Assembly: GCA_963575745.1 (NCBI GenBank)
Contig: CAUYUJ010022392.1
Span: forward strand, 1,168,826 to 1,232,825
Reading direction: 5' to 3'
Origin: Prorocentrum cordatum
Lineage: Eukaryota > Sar > Dinophyceae > Prorocentrales > Prorocentraceae
DNA length: 64,000 nucleotides
Shown: positions 10,425 through 22,250 of the stretch, piece by piece
Numbering within the stretch: the stretch's first letter is position 1
How the letters are laid out: each line of letters starts with the position of its first letter
Made by a program: the position numbers and the translations under genes
Notes under the pieces: generated by a model
Told to the model about the DNA's origin: nothing
Seen by the model: only the letters and a program-made list of their open reading frames with translations
The model's database searches: none

Positions 10425-10796
10425 GGAGGAGGAGGCGGAGGATGGGGGAGGAGCGGAGGGGGAGGAGGAGGAGGAGGAGGAGGAGGAGGAGGAGGAGGAG
10501 GCGGGAGGAGGAGAGGAGGAGGAGTGAGGGAGGATGAGGAGGAGGAGTAAGGAGGAGAGGGAGGAGGAGGAGGAGAGGAGGAGGAGGAGGTAGGAGGAGG
10601 AGGAGGAAGGAGGAGGTGGAGGGGGGAAACGGAGGAGGAGGATAAGAGGAGGAGGAGGAGGTAGGTAGAGGAGGATGATGATGTATGATGGATGTTGAGG
10701 AGGAGGAGGAGGGAGGTGGGGAGGGAAACATGGAGGAGGAGGAGGAGAAAACCGAGGAGGAGGAGGAACGGAACGGAAGGACCCGCGGGGGAGTAC

Positions 10797-10885
<89 letters not shown>

Positions 10886-10893
10886 CGATGATG
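10425..10893. repeat. GGA microsatellite followed by GAT microsatellite
   Basis: GGA/GAG triplets dominate 10425-10793. A nearly perfect run of about 30 GAT triplets follows at 10797-10893 (poly-Asp on the plus strand, poly-His on the minus strand). Both are simple repeats and I reject the reading frames. Confidence 0.95.
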
Positions 10894-10989
10894 ACTATGA
10901 GGAGGATGAGGAGACCGAGGAAGAGGAGGAGGCAAAAGGAAGAAGAGGAGGAGGGAGAGGGGCGGGAATAAATGGACGCGAAAGGGAGG

Positions 10990-11385
10990 GCGATGGCTCC
11001 GGGAGCTGGGCGGCCAAAGGGGGGAAGGGGGGGGGGGCTTCAAGCCCCCCCCCCCTTTTGCACCAAGGGAGGGAGAGGGGGGGAGTTTCCAAAGCCCCCC
11101 CCCCTTTCAAAGGGGGGGGGTGGCTCACCCCAGCTCCATTAAAAGGAGGGAGGGGGGGGGGAGCTTGGAAGCCCCCCCCCCTTTCCGGCCACGAAAAGGG
11201 AGGGGGGGGCCAAAGGGGGGGGGTGGCTCACCCGGCTCAATTAAAGGAGGGAGGGGGGGGTTAGCTTGGAAGCCCCCCCCCCCCTTCCGGACCACGAAAA
11301 GGGAGGGAGGGGGGGGGGGCTTCCGAAGCCCCCGCCCCCTTTAGCAAGGAAGGGGGGAGGGGGTAGCTTCCAGCTGGGGCCCCCC
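10990..11385. repeat. Poly-C/poly-G hairpin array, right arm (inverted)
   Basis: About five units of long G runs, GCTTGGAAGC and long C runs. The reverse complement of these units matches the linker and run structure of the left arm at 8520-8965, so the two arms face each other around the 9.0-10.9 kb core. Units are separated by short A/T-containing pieces such as CAATTAAAGGAGGG. Confidence 0.85.
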
Positions 11386-11417
11386 TTCTAGTCTGTCGGG
11401 CCCCACGAGCGCGGTCT

Positions 11418-11786
11418 ATCTTAGCTTAGCTTTAGCTTAGCTTTAGCTTAGCTTTAGCTTAGCTTTAGCTTAGCTTTAGTTTAGCTTTAGCTTAGCTTTA
11501 GCTTAGCTTTAGCTTAGTTTCAGCTTAGCTTCAGCTTAGCTTTAGCTTAGCTTTAGCTTAGCTTTAGCTTAGCATTAGCTTAGCTTTAGCTTAGCTTTAG
11601 CTTAGCTTTTGCTTAGCTTTATCTTAGCTTTAGCTTAGCTTTTGCTTAGCTTTAGCTTAGCTTTAGCTTAGCTTTAGCTTAGCTTTAGCTTAGCTTTAGC
11701 TTAGCTTTAGCTTAGTTTCAGCTTAGCTTTAGCTTAGCTTTAGTTTAGCTTTAGCTTAGCTTCAGCTTAGCTTTAGCTTAGATTTA
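11418..11786. repeat. 11-bp TTTAGCTTAGC array
   Basis: About 33 copies of TTTAGCTTAGC with rare variants (TTTCAGC, TTTTGC, TTTATC). It lies immediately outside the right hairpin array and next to the end of the 12-13 kb minus-strand fragment. Same orientation as the TTTAGC array at 8376-8478 but with a different period. Confidence 0.95.
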
Positions 11787-11989
11787 CTGTTACTACTAGT
11801 GCTGCTTTCCTAGGGGCTCCAACTGCTAGGTAGGGTCGCACTGGGATCATGGCTTTGAAAAGGTTCATTCCCGTTTGATCCTGCGATGCTCCGGACTGTC
11901 CGGCGCACCTCGCGTTCTGGCTGCCAGTCTCGATGATGTGGGCCATGAAATCGCCCAACGAGGCACAATAATCTGCATCGCCGCTTGCT

Positions 11990-12960
11990 CTGGGCATGCC
12001 TGGCATGTGTATCTCTTCGTCGTCTTAATAAATTGAAGCGAACGGAAGGTCGTCCCATTCTCCCACTTCTACCCCCTTTTTCATTGCGAAAGGTCGCGAA
12101 CTCGTCCGGGTTGACGTTGACGTAGTCTGGGACGGGGATGGCGGGCGCCCCGATCTTGCCGATGGGCTTGATCGGCTCGTGGACCGAGTGTGGGCCCTTG
12201 GCGCTGTTGCTGTAGTAGCCCTCCATGACCGGCTGGCTCTCCAGCCTCAGGGGCACCCGTTCTGTCCCCGGGACTTTACCTCCAGGTGGCGGAGGCGGCG
12301 GCTTCTGCGACCCCGGGTCAAGATGACTGGCGCTCAAGGCATCCGTAGTCGGCGACATCAACGACATGACAGCCTCGCCGAGGTTGATGATGCACTTGGC
12401 CATCTCATCAACAAACGACTTGTCGTTGTTCTGCGCCGGGCCCGAGTGCTTCGAGGGGTCGCCCACGTAGAAGTGCCAGGGGTCCCTCGGCGGATGGCGC
12501 CCCTTCGCGTAGAGCTCGGTGGCCCTGACTGCGAACAACCTGGGGAGCACGCCACGCGTAGTGTAGCACTCTGCTGTGGAGATGGGCGAGCGCTCTGCTT
12601 GCCAGAGTGTCCCACATAATCTGCGCTGCTGACCCCTTCTCGAGGCCCCAAGTGCTTTCGGCCGCCACGCCCATGACAGCCATGTACGACCCGTCCTTTC
12701 ATACAGGCTGCACCTGAAGATCAACGAGCTCTTCGACCACCGACAATACCTCCTTCTCCAGTTCGTCGAACTTCTCTGGATTGTCTGCGGGCCTGCTGCC
12801 GCTCGGCACGCGCCCCTGGGGCGTAGCTTCTCCGTCTTCTGGATCATTGGAGCGGCTGCCATTCCATATGACGATGCGGCAGAATTCTTCCCGTCTGGAC
12901 GGTAGTCGCGTGCGTTCCGTTGGTGGAACAAGTTGGTGCCCGCTTCTGCCGGCGATCCGC
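11990..12960 (-). pseudogene. Decayed minus-strand coding fragment
   Basis: Protein-like sequence is split over two frames. From about 12.79 to 12.55 kb one frame reads KFDELEKEVLSVVEELVDLQ, a stop, then YMAVMGVAAESTWGLEKGSA. Near 12.55 kb it passes to a second frame with RDPWHFYVGDPSKHSGP, NNDKSFVDEMAKCIINLGEA, a Pro-rich linker, and PDYVNVNPDEFATFRNEKGG near 12.1 kb. I do not recognise the family. The surrounding 530-codon frame (11810-13402) is mostly repeat-derived outside this part. It could be the upstream portion of the gene whose remains lie at 1.3-8.1 kb. Confidence 0.4.
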
Positions 12961-14174
12961 CGGGGCTCTCTTGGACCTTCGTGGGCTGGGGCCGTCTTGG
13001 CGCGGTCTTGGAGCCTTCTGTGGCCTCGTGAGGGGGGTCCTGAGGCCAGGGCCTTCGGGGCTCTAACTTAGGCAGTCTGGAGGCTTGACGGCTCTTACGT
13101 GTGGCCCTCAGAAGGATCTCTTGGGGGCTCATTGGGAGCCCTTTGGGCCCCAACTTAGGCAGTCTGCAGCCTTGATGGCTCTCTGGGAGTCTTCCTATGA
13201 CTTTGGGGATTCGCTCGGGTGCCTTGTGGGGCCACCTGGGGCTTATCTGAGGCCGTCGTGGGGTCCTTGTCGGCCGTCTTGGAAGAATCTCGGGCCGCCT
13301 TGGGGACCTTTTGAGGGCGTCTTGGCCCGTCTGCGAGCGATCTTGGAGGCCTGCTGGACCGTCTAGGGCGCGCAGGAAGCCGACAAAAGGTATGCGAAAC
13401 AACGCTCGCTTTCCTGAAGGAATAACGCGATTTGGACCTCTTGGGGGTCACCTTGGGCGTCTCTTGGGGACCTTTTGGGGCCCTGCGAGGCCGAACAGAG
13501 ACAGTCTGAGCCGTGATGGCTCTTGGGGAGGCTTCCTGGGGTCCTCTGGGGGTTCTCTTGGGAGCCTCGTGGGGCTCCCTGGAGCCTACCTGAGGCAGCC
13601 TTGGGGCCCTCGTCGGTTGTCTTGGAGGGGTCTTGGGAAGTCTTTGGGACCTCTTGGGGGCGTCTTGGGCCGTCTTGGAGCGAACTTGGAGGCCTGTTGG
13701 GCCGTCTCGGATGTGGAGGCAACCGACACAGGGTATGCGGTCGAACTGTACGTTTTATCTTGGGAATGATATGATTTGAGCCTCTCTGGGGTCACCTTGG
13801 GGGCCTCTTGGCAGCGCTTTGGGGACTCCCAGGCCCTAGCTTTGGCAGTCTGGAGCCTTCATGGCTCTTCGGCAGGCTTCCTGGGACCCTCAGGGAGTTC
13901 TCTTGGGAGCCCTGCGGGGCTTCCTGGGGCCTACCTTAGGCAGCCTTGGGGCCCTCGTCGGTCGTCCTGGAGGAGTCTTGGGTGGGCAATCTTGGGGACC
14001 CCTTGGGAGCGTCTTGGGCCGTCTTGGAGCGACCTTGGAAGCCTCTGGGGATGTCGTGGACGCAAAGGAAACCGACAAAGACTATGCGGTAGAAGTCCAC
14101 TCTGTTGAACTTGAAGTCGTCATCTCCACTGCTCGCGCAAACATCCCACCCACCCACCCGCAACTTGGTTTGCA

Positions 14175-14735
14175 AACCCTGCTAAGACCGACTACGACGA
14201 TACCGACGACAACGACTAGGACGACACCGACGTATCCGACGACTTCGACGACGACAACGACGCCGACGCCGACGACGACGAAGACGACGACGACGACGAC
14301 GACGCCAACGAAGGCGACGACGAGGGAGGAGGAAGGACGACGACGGCGACAACGACGACAACGACGACAACGACGAGGGAGGAGTGAGGACGGCGACGAC
14401 GCGAACGACGACGAAGGAGGAAGGACGGCGACGCCGACGACGACAACGACGAGGGAGGAGGGAAGACGACGACGACAACGTCGACGACGACGGCGACGAA
14501 ATAGGAGGGACGACGACGAGACGCCGACGACGGACGACGACGACGACGACGAGGGAGGAGGAGGAAGGACGACCACGGCGACAACGACGACGGAAACGAC
14601 CACGACGCCAAAGAGGAAGACGACGACGAACACGAGGAAAGACAGAGGACGACGTAGGCGACGACGACGACGACGACGCGAGAGGAGGGAGGACGGCGAC
14701 GACGACGACGACGACGCAAGAGCGCGCGCGCACGC
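14175..14735. repeat. GAC/ACG microsatellite
   Basis: Dense GAC/ACG triplets with GGGAGGAGG interruptions. In two frames they encode poly-Thr and Arg/Asp-rich peptides and in the opposite strand poly-Val/Ser. These frames are artefacts. Confidence 0.9.
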
Positions 14736-14739
14736 TTTT

Positions 14740-15380
14740 GTTGAAAATCCGTGTTGCGAAAAATTTGGTTTCTTTGTAGGTTTTTCGGTCGCACGATTTA
14801 AATTTGTAGGTTTTTCGGACGCGCGATTTTGAAATCCTTCCGAAACCGATGGGTTTTGAAGGATTTCGGCGTACGCCCGCGACGACGCGCGCGTCTGCAC
14901 TTCGTCCCATTTTTTGCAGAGGATTCTCGCGACGGCACACGCGCAAGGGCGTTCGACAGATTTCGACATGCGCGCGCGCGAAGCCCGTTTGGTAGCATAT
15001 TGTGAAAATCTTGAAAAAAACCTATGGTTTTTCGTTTTTAAGGTTCGCAAGAGCTCGCGCGGAAGCATTTTTTTTGTCACATCAGTGTTGCGAAACATAT
15101 GTTTTTGTATGTGTTTGGAAAAACGCGATTGCGAAATTCCTCCGGAACCGGAAGCGTTTTTTTTTTTTTTTTTTTTTTTTTGAAGGATTTCGGCATGCGC
15201 GCGCGACGACGCGCGCGTGCGCACTTCGTCCCATTTTTTGGCAAAGGGATTCGCGAAAAAGTGCGATGTTAGATCAAAAATGTCACCGCATATTTTTTTT
15301 TACAAGGGAACCTCAGGGGGGGAAACCGGTTGGCCTGGGATTGGTTTGCTTTAGCAAGTCGGGTTTATGTTCGTGCTAGA

Positions 15381-15428
<48 letters not shown>

Positions 15429-15430
15429 CA
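14740..15430. repeat. AT-richer duplicated module with poly-T and TA tracts
   Basis: This is the least GC-rich part of the array region. A module of about 150 bp (GAAGGATTTCGGC, then CGACGACGCGCGCGT, then CACTTCGTCCCATTTTTTG) occurs at about 14.85-14.92 and again at 15.18-15.24 kb. The second copy has a run of 24 T (15158-15181) where the first has a short T stretch. A (TA)n tract of about 40 bp lies at 15382-15422. No gene seen. Confidence 0.75.
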
Positions 15431-18400
15431 TATTATCCCAGGGGGAAGCGATACGTCCGGGGGGGGGTAGAGTATATTCTCTTTTTAGAAAGGAGAATAT
15501 ACGCTTTCCCAAGGGAACAGCACTATGTTGGCCTCTTGGGGGTCACCTTGGGAGCCTCGTGGGGGCCTTTTGGGGTCTCCCAGGCATTAACTTAGGCATT
15601 CTTCTGAACCTTGCTGGCTCTTCGGCAGGCTTCCTGTGATCCTCTGGGGGTTCTCTTGGGAGCCTTGTGGGGCTCCCTGGGGCCTACCTGAGGCAGCCTT
15701 GAGGCCCTCGTCGATCATCTTGGAAGGGTCTTGGGCAATATTGGGGACCTTTTGGGGGTGTCTTGGGCCGTCTTGGAACGACCTTGGAAGCCTCTGGGGC
15801 CGTCTCGGACGCGGAAGCAACGGACAACGACCAAGCGGTAGAAATGCACGTTTTCCGGAAGAAGTAGCACGGTGCTGGCATCTTGGGGGTCACCTTGGGG
15901 GCCTCGTGGGGGCCTTCTGGGGTCTCCCAGGCCTTAACTTAAGCATTATTCTGAACCTTGCTGGCTCTTCGGCAGGCTTCCTGTGATCCTCTGGGGGTTC
16001 TCTTGGGAGCCTTGTGGTGCTCCCTGGGGCATACCTGAGGCAGCCTTGAGGCCCTCGTCGATAATCTTGGAGGGGTCTTGGGCAGTCTTGGGGACCCCTT
16101 GGGAGCGTCTTGGGCAGTCTTGGAGCGACCTTGGAAGCCTCGGGGGCCGTCGTGGACGCGGGAGCAACCGACAAAGACCAAGCGGTAGAAATGTAGGTGT
16201 TCCAGAGGAAGTAACACGATGCTGGCCTCTTGGGGGTCACCTTGGGGGCCTCGTGGGGGCCTTTTGGGGTCTCCCAGGCCTTAACTTAGGCATGATTCTT
16301 TACCTCGGAAATCAAACGACTTTAGCCTCTTGGGGTCACCTAGGGGGCTTCTTGGCGGCCTTTTGGGGTCTCCCCAGCCGTAACTTCGGCAGGCTGGAGC
16401 CTTGAATGTGTCCGACTGGCTGGGCCCTGGGGACCCTTCAGGGGGCTCTTCTGGGGTGCCTTGGAGTGCCCTGGCCTTCCTGAGGCAGTCTGAGGCCGTT
16501 GATGGCTCTTGGGAGGGATTCTGGGGAACTCAGGGGGGTTCTCTTGGGAGTGCCTTGTGTGTGGGGCTCCTGGGGCCTACCTGAGGCAGCCTTGGGGCCC
16601 TCGTTGGTCGTCTTGGAGCGACCTTGGGAAGTCTTTGGGACCTCTTGGGGGCGTCTTGGGCCGTCTTGGAGCGAACTTGGAGGCCTGTTGGGCCGTCTCG
16701 GACGTGGAGGCAACCGACAAAGGGTATGCGGTCAAACTGTACGTTTGACCTTGGGGATGACATGATTTTAGCCTCTTGGGGGTCACCTTGGGGGCCTCTT
16801 GGCAGCGCTTCGGCGACTCCCGGGCACTAGCTTTGGCAGTCAGGAGCCTTGCTGGCTCTTCGGCAGGCTTCCTGGGACCCTCAGGGAGTTCGCTTGGGAG
16901 CCCATCGGGGCTTCCTGGGGCCTACCTTAGGCAGCCTTGGGGCCCTCGTCGGTCGTCCTGGAAGAGTCTTGGGCAATCTTGGGGACCCCTTGGGAGCGTC
17001 TTGGGCCGTCTTGGAGCGACCTTGGAAGCCTCGGGGGCCGTCGTGGACGCGGAAGCAACCGACAAAGACCAAGCGGTAGAAATGTAGGTGTTCCAGAGGA
17101 AGTAACACGATGCTGGCCTCTTGGGGGTCACCTTGGGGGCCTCGTGGGGGCCTTTTGGGGTCTCCCAGGCCTTAACTTAGGCATGATTCTTTACCTCGGA
17201 AATCAAACGACTTTAGCCTCTTGGGGTCACCTAGGGGGCTTCTTGGCGGCCTTTTGGGGTCTCCCCAGCCGTAACTTCGGCAGGCTGGAGCCTTGATGGC
17301 TCTTGAAGAAGCTTCCTGGGACCCTCAGGGGGCTCTCTGGGGAGCCTTGTGGTGCCCCCTGGACCTACCTGAGGCAGTCTGAGCCGTGATGGCTCTTGGG
17401 GAGGCTTCCTGGGACCCTCAGGGGTTCTCTTGGGAGCCTTGTGTGTGGGGCTCCCTGGGGCCTACCTGAGGCAGCCTTGGGGCCCTCGTTGGTCGTCTTG
17501 GAGCGACCTTGGGAAGTCTTTGGGACCTCTTGGGGGCGTCTTGGGCCGTCTTGGAGCGAACTTGGAGGCCTGTTGGGCCGTCTCGGACGTGGAGGCAACC
17601 GACAAAGGGTATGCGGTCAAACTGTACGTTTGACCTTGGGGATGACATGATTTTAGCCTCTTGGGGGTCACCTTGGGGGCCTCTTGGCAGCGCTTCGGCG
17701 ACTCCCGGGCCCTAGCTTTGGCAGTCAGGAGCCTTGCTGGCTCTTCGGCAGGCTTCCTGGGACCCTCAGGGAGTTCGCTTGGGAGCCCATCGGGGCTTCC
17801 TGGGGCCTACCTTAGGCAGCCTTGGGGCCCTCGTCGGTCGTCCTGGAGGAGTCTTGGGCAATCTTGGGGACCTCTTGGGAGCGTCTTGGGCCGTCTTGGA
17901 GCGACCTTGGAAGCCTCGGGGGCCGTCGTGGACGCGGAAGCAACCGACAAAGACCAAGCGGTAGAAATGTAGGTGTTCCAGAGGAAGTAACACGATGCTG
18001 GCCTCTTGGGGGTCACCTTGGGGGCCTCGTGGGGGCCTTTTGGTGTCTCCCAGGCTCTATTGTAGGCAGGCTGGAGGCTTGATGGCTGTTGGGGAGGCTT
18101 CCTGGGACCCTCAAAGGGTTCTCTTGGGAGCCTTGTGTGCGGGGCTCCCTGGGGCCTACCTGAGGCAGCCTTGGGGCCCTCGTTAGTCGTCTTGGAGGGG
18201 TCTTGGGAATTCTTGGGGACCTCTTGAAGGCGTCTCGGGCCGCCTTGGAGCGAACTTGGAGGCCTGTTGGGCCGTCTCGGACGTGGAGGCAACCGACAAT
18301 GGGTACGCGGTCAAAATGTACGTTTTACCTTGGAAACGAACCGCCTTTAGCCTCTTGGGGTCACCTAAGGGGCCTCTTGGCGGCCTTTTGGGGTCTCCCC

Positions 18401-18929
18401 AGCCGTAACGTAAGCAGGCTGGAGCCTTGATGGCTCTTGGAGAGGCTTCCTGGGACCCTCAGGGGGCTCCCTGGGGAGCCTTGTGGGGCTCCCTGGGCCT
18501 ACCTGAGGCAGCCTTGGGGCCCCCATCGCTTGTCTTGGAAGGGTCTCGGGCCGTCTGGGGGACATCTTGGGAGCGTCTCAGGCCGTCTTGGAGCGAACTA
18601 GGAGGCCTCTTGAGCCGTCTCCGGCGCGGAGGAAGCCGACAAAGGGTACGCGGTAAAAGCGTATGTTTTCCCTGGGGAACGGCGCGATTATAGCCTTTGG
18701 GGAATGATATTTGGGGCCTCGCAGGGCGTCCTAAAGCTCTTCTGAGGCCATCTTGGGCCGTCCCAGATGCAGCTTCGACAGTGTCGGAGACAAAGCTTCG
18801 ACAGTGTCGGAGACAACTGAACAGCCGCTTGGTCCTCTGGAGTCTTCTGCCGTCTTCTGCCGGCGTTCCGCCTGTGGCTGGGGCCAGATCCTAGGGGGTC
18901 CCCCCCTGGACCCGTGTAATTGTGGAGGG

Positions 18930-20168
18930 GGAGGAGCAGTAGGAGGAACATGAGGAGGAGGAGGGAGGAGGAGGAGGAGGAGGAGGAGGAGGAGGAGAAG
19001 TGCGAGTACCCGCAACTCTGCGGTGATCTCGCACATGACTGAAAAAACTGCAAAATTTGACCCGCTGCGGCTCAAACTACCTCGACCGCGCGGGCTGGTG
19101 GCGCTTCACCCTGCCGCTTGCCCAGAACACCCCGGTAGACATTCCCGCGGGTCCGTCACGCTTTTCCTCGGCACTGCCGGTCATGACCCAGGTGCATCCC
19201 CTCGAGGGCGGTCCCCCCTCAAGGCAGATCATAGGCAGGTCATCCAAGAGGCGCTTTCTGTTCTGCGACGGCCTCGGTTAACACGGCCTGGCTTCCTGAG
19301 CGCACCGCGGAGGAGGGCGGAGGGAAGAGGATGAGGAAGTAGGAGGAAGGAGGGAGGAGGGAAGTGGGAGGAGGGAGGAGGCAGCAGGAGGAGGAGGAGG
19401 AGGAGGAGGAGGAGGAGGAGGGATGAGGAGGAAGAGGAGGAGGGAGAGGAGCGACGGAGCATGAGGAGGAGGAGTGAGGGAGGAGGAGAGGAGGAGGCGG
19501 AGGAGGAGGAGGAGGAGGAGGTGAAGGAGGGTGGGGAGGTGAATGAGAAAAAACGGCGAGGAGGAGGTGGAGGAGGAAGAGGAGGAGGAGGAGGAGGAGG
19601 TGGAGGAGGAGGAGGAGGAGGAGAGGAGGAGGAGGAGGGGGTTGGAGGAGGAGGAGGAGGAGGAGGGAGGAGAGGAGGGCGGAGGAGGAGGAGGGAGAGG
19701 AGGAGGATGAGGAGGAGGAGGAGGAGGAGGAGGGGAGGAGGAGGAGAGGGGGAGGTGGGAGGGGGGGGGAGGAGGAGGAGGAGGAGGGAGGAGGAGGAGG
19801 AGGGGGGGGGAGGAGGTAGGAGGAGGAGGAAGGAGGAGGAGAGGAGGAGGAGAGAGAGGAGGAGGAGGAGGAGGAGGAGGAGGAGGAAGGAGGAGGCGGT
19901 GGAGGTAGGAGGAGGGGAGGAGGAGGAGGAGGAGGTAGGAGGCGGAGGAGGAGGAGGAGGGAGGAGGAGGAGGTGAGAGGAGGAGGAGGAGGAGGAGGAG
20001 GAGGAGGGGGCGGAGGAGGAGGGGGGGAGGAGGAGGAGGAGGATGAGAGGAGGAGGAGGAGGAGGAGGCGAGGGAGGAGGAGGAGGAGACGAGAGACGGA
20101 GGAGGAGGAGGAGGTGGAGGAGGAGGAGGAGGAGGAGGAGGAGAGAGGAGGAGGAGGAGGAGGAATGC
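18930..20168. repeat. GGA purine tracts
   Basis: A short GGA tract (about 18930-19005) is followed, after about 300 bp of unique sequence, by a long purine-only style tract (about 19310-20168) of GGA/GAG triplets, roughly 850 bp. It can form triplex or quadruplex structures. The long Ser/Pro/Leu (minus) and Gly/Glu/Arg (plus) frames here are repeat artefacts. The interval 19.02-19.31 kb holds no recognisable gene. Confidence 0.95.
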
Positions 20169-20743
20169 ATGGAGTTGGCGACGTGGCTGCTCCGGCGCAC
20201 CTGTACATACGCGTCGCAGGGGTGTCCAGCCCTGGGGCGCAGCAGCAGCGGCGCCGGAGAGGCGGTGGGAGCGAGGGGTGGTCGCGGCACCGAAATACAC
20301 AGCACTGCCAAAATGACGTCGAAAACTGCCCAGGCGGGCCCAAGACGGCCGTACGAGGGGCACAGGAGAGGATGCACAAACCGATCCGCCGCAAGAGACC
20401 CCCAGGTGACGTCAAGAGGCCCTCAAAGGTGTCACCAAGGCTCCCACAGGCTTGCAGGAAGCACCAAGAGGCCCCCCCCCCGAATGCCCAAAGAAGGTCC
20501 TTCCAAGGCCCAGAAACGGCTCGAGAAGGGCTTCAAACTGCCTTCAAGACGCTCTCCAAGAGATCCTAACGACCGTCCAAAGGCTGTGCGGGCAGGCGGA
20601 CTGAGCGAAGCGATTTCACAACAAGAATTGGCGACACGGCTGCTCCCGCGCACCTGTACGCGACGCGGGGCGAACAGCCCCAGGGCGCAGCAGCGACGGC
20701 TCCGGAGAGGCGGCGGGCGCAGAGGATGGTCGCGATGCCGAAA
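20166..20743. repeat. 130-bp direct repeat pair flanking reverse CTTGGGG-type DNA
   Basis: A block of about 130 bp beginning GAGTTGGCGACGTGGCTGCT and ending near GCACCGAAAT (20172-20300) recurs with about 85 percent identity by eye at 20626-20743. The sequence between (20.3-20.6 kb) is reverse-orientation CTTGGGG-family repeat (CCAAGAGG words). This may be a dispersed element with duplicated ends. No coding signal. Confidence 0.7.
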
Positions 20744-20744
20744 T

Positions 20745-21530
20745 CGTGTCTCGCCCCCCTCCTTCCGCTGGCCTCCTTTTTGGCGGCGCGCCGAGGGTCG
20801 GGGGCGCGCAAACATGGAGTAGCGATCCATGGATTTGGCGCGTGGTCGCCGAATCCATGGATCGGGCGCGGTCGCCAGATTGGCGGCGGCGGAAATCCGC
20901 GATTACCCATGGAAACGGGACCCGTCGCTCATCCACGCCCCCCTGATCCATGTTTGCGATCGCCTGAGAGGGAGCCGGGGTGGTGGTGGTGGTGGGGGTA
21001 ATTAGTGGCAAGGCTTCTTAGAAACACCCTGCCTTCAAACAAACCTTTGAAGGGGCCCAGGGACACACAAATAAATACACATAAATAACAGGATTCCCCA
21101 TATATTCCCGTATTTTCAGGGTTTTTGTCTCCCCCCCATTTCCCGTATTTTCTTATATTTTCTGGGGAATCGACGATTCATTATGTCTGTGTGTTTTTTC
21201 CCTCCTGAACCTTGCCCCCTTCTCCCCCGGGCGTCCTCGGCGCGCCGCCGACCTCTCCTGCTCCTCCTCTCCCTCCCTTTTTGCTCGCGCCTGCAGGGCG
21301 TCTTCCTCGAGCGAAGGCTCGCCGATCTGCGTGCCAGACGTGCCCGATTAGCATATAGCTCTGCAAAGCTGTGCACGCACGTGCTTGTCTGGACCAGTCC
21401 CAGAGCTCGCGATGGTGAGGGCCCAGTGGCGCCTACCTATGACTGGACATGTCGCAGAGAAATTGACCAAATTGGGCCGTCCAGATCAGCTCAGAAGCCG
21501 CGTTCCTCGCATCGTTCATTGCGCGCGCTC
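20745..21530. other. Non-coding stretch
   Basis: No gene recognised. It includes three ATCCATGGAT-like palindromes (20827-20915), a GGTGGTGGTGG run near 20985, and a TATTTTC-rich piece at 21090-21170 with repeated CCCGTATTTTC words. It lies downstream (minus-strand sense) of the plastid-protein gene, so it may include its 3' untranslated region. Confidence 0.5.
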
Positions 21531-22223
21531 TTACCACAATGGGACGCACAAGAAGTAGCTTGCCGAGAGTATAGCTGAGGCCGTCAGCAAGCCGATCGAT
21601 GCCGCAGCAGCGAGGGCTATCCACCGAATCACGACGCCCCGGCGCACGTTGAGCCGCTTGCTGAGCGCTACAATGAACCTCTCCATCCACGGCGCCAATG
21701 CCACTGCAGCAGCGTACTGCAGCGGCCGGAGGAAGCTGCCAGCCAAGCTCATAGATACGTACGCCTTGGACAACGTGGGCCACTGGTGGTGCACGGGCGA
21801 CCCGTCAGAACGGACCGCCACGGCGTACCACGCCAAAGAAAAAACGAGAGATTTCTTGAGCCCCGTGCAGGTCGCGAAGCTCAGGCCCAGGCCCCCAGCC
21901 TCCCCCAGAGAGATGGCGCGCCTCCTGAGCGCGGCGCGGATCCCGACAAAACGGCCACTGGCGACGCTAGCCAAGGCCGGGGCGCCGCCGCCAGTGGCCG
22001 TCAGACCGTCCAAGTGCACCGCCGTGAGGCTCCGTGGCTGGGGCGGCGCTGCGGCGCTGGCCCTGCGCCTCGCCTGCGCACGTCTCGCCAGCGCCACCGC
22101 CGCCGCCGCGAGGAGCGCCGCGGACGCCGCCGCCGCGCGGAGCGCGGCCGGGCTCCCGATCGCGAAGGGGCCACTGCCGCGAAGCGCGCCGGAACCCGCT
22201 GGTTGGGCCGCCATGCCGAGCAT
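21531..22223 (-). CDS. Probable plastid-targeted multi-pass membrane protein
   Basis: An uninterrupted 230-residue frame with ATG at 22223. Residues about 26-47 form an Ala-rich hydrophobic segment followed by an Arg/Ala-rich stretch to about 65, which fits the signal plus transit peptide of dinoflagellate plastid proteins. The C-terminal half has three hydrophobic stretches. The order SFLRPLQYAAAVALAPWMER, then SKRLNVRRG, then a final membrane helix ending near VPLW, resembles a family of algal and plant plastid membrane proteins with an RP-x(8)-P core; I recall this pattern but cannot verify it here. A spliced-leader relict ends 28 nt before the ATG, supporting this start and a past as a processed mRNA. 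No breaks. The best candidate for an ordinary host gene in the window. Biochemical function unknown. Confidence 0.65.
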   Translation of the reverse strand: MLGMAAQPAGSGALRGSGPFAIGSPAALRAAAASAALLAAAAVALARRAQARRRASAAAPPQPRSLTAVHLDGLTATGGGAPALASVASGRFVGIRAALRRRAISLGEAGGLGLSFATCTGLKKSLVFSLAWYAVAVRSDGSPVHHQWPTLSKAYVSMSLAGSFLRPLQYAAAVALAPWMERFIVALSKRLNVRRGVVIRWIALAAAASIGLLTASAILSASYFLCVPLW

Positions 22224-22250
22224 GGGAGCGCGGCGTTCGGGCCGGAGTGG

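Larger units (their letters stand above)
13000..18690. repeat. About 346-bp CTTGGGG-family tandem array
   Basis: A signature word close to ACCGACAAAGGGTATGCGGT recurs near 13380, 13720, 14070, 15820, 16168, 16714, 17059, 17599, 17944, 18290 and 18637. Neighbouring copies are usually about 346 bp apart and the rest of each unit is CTTGGGG-type sequence. The pairs 16714/17599 and 17059/17944 are exactly 885 bp apart, showing a higher-order duplication. The Gly/Leu/Trp-rich (plus) and Arg/Pro-rich (minus) open frames repeat with the array and I do not accept them as genes. The array is interrupted at 14.17-15.43 kb. Confidence 0.9.

Noticed and set aside
11418-11786. Interstitial telomere sequence
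   Set aside because: The unit is TTTAGCTTAGC. The dinoflagellate and plant-type telomere is TTTAGGG, which does not occur in the array.
19310-20410. Long minus-strand frames of up to about 390 codons rich in Ser, Pro and Leu
   Set aside because: They come from GGA/TCC triplets, are open in all three frames of the strand, and have no protein character.
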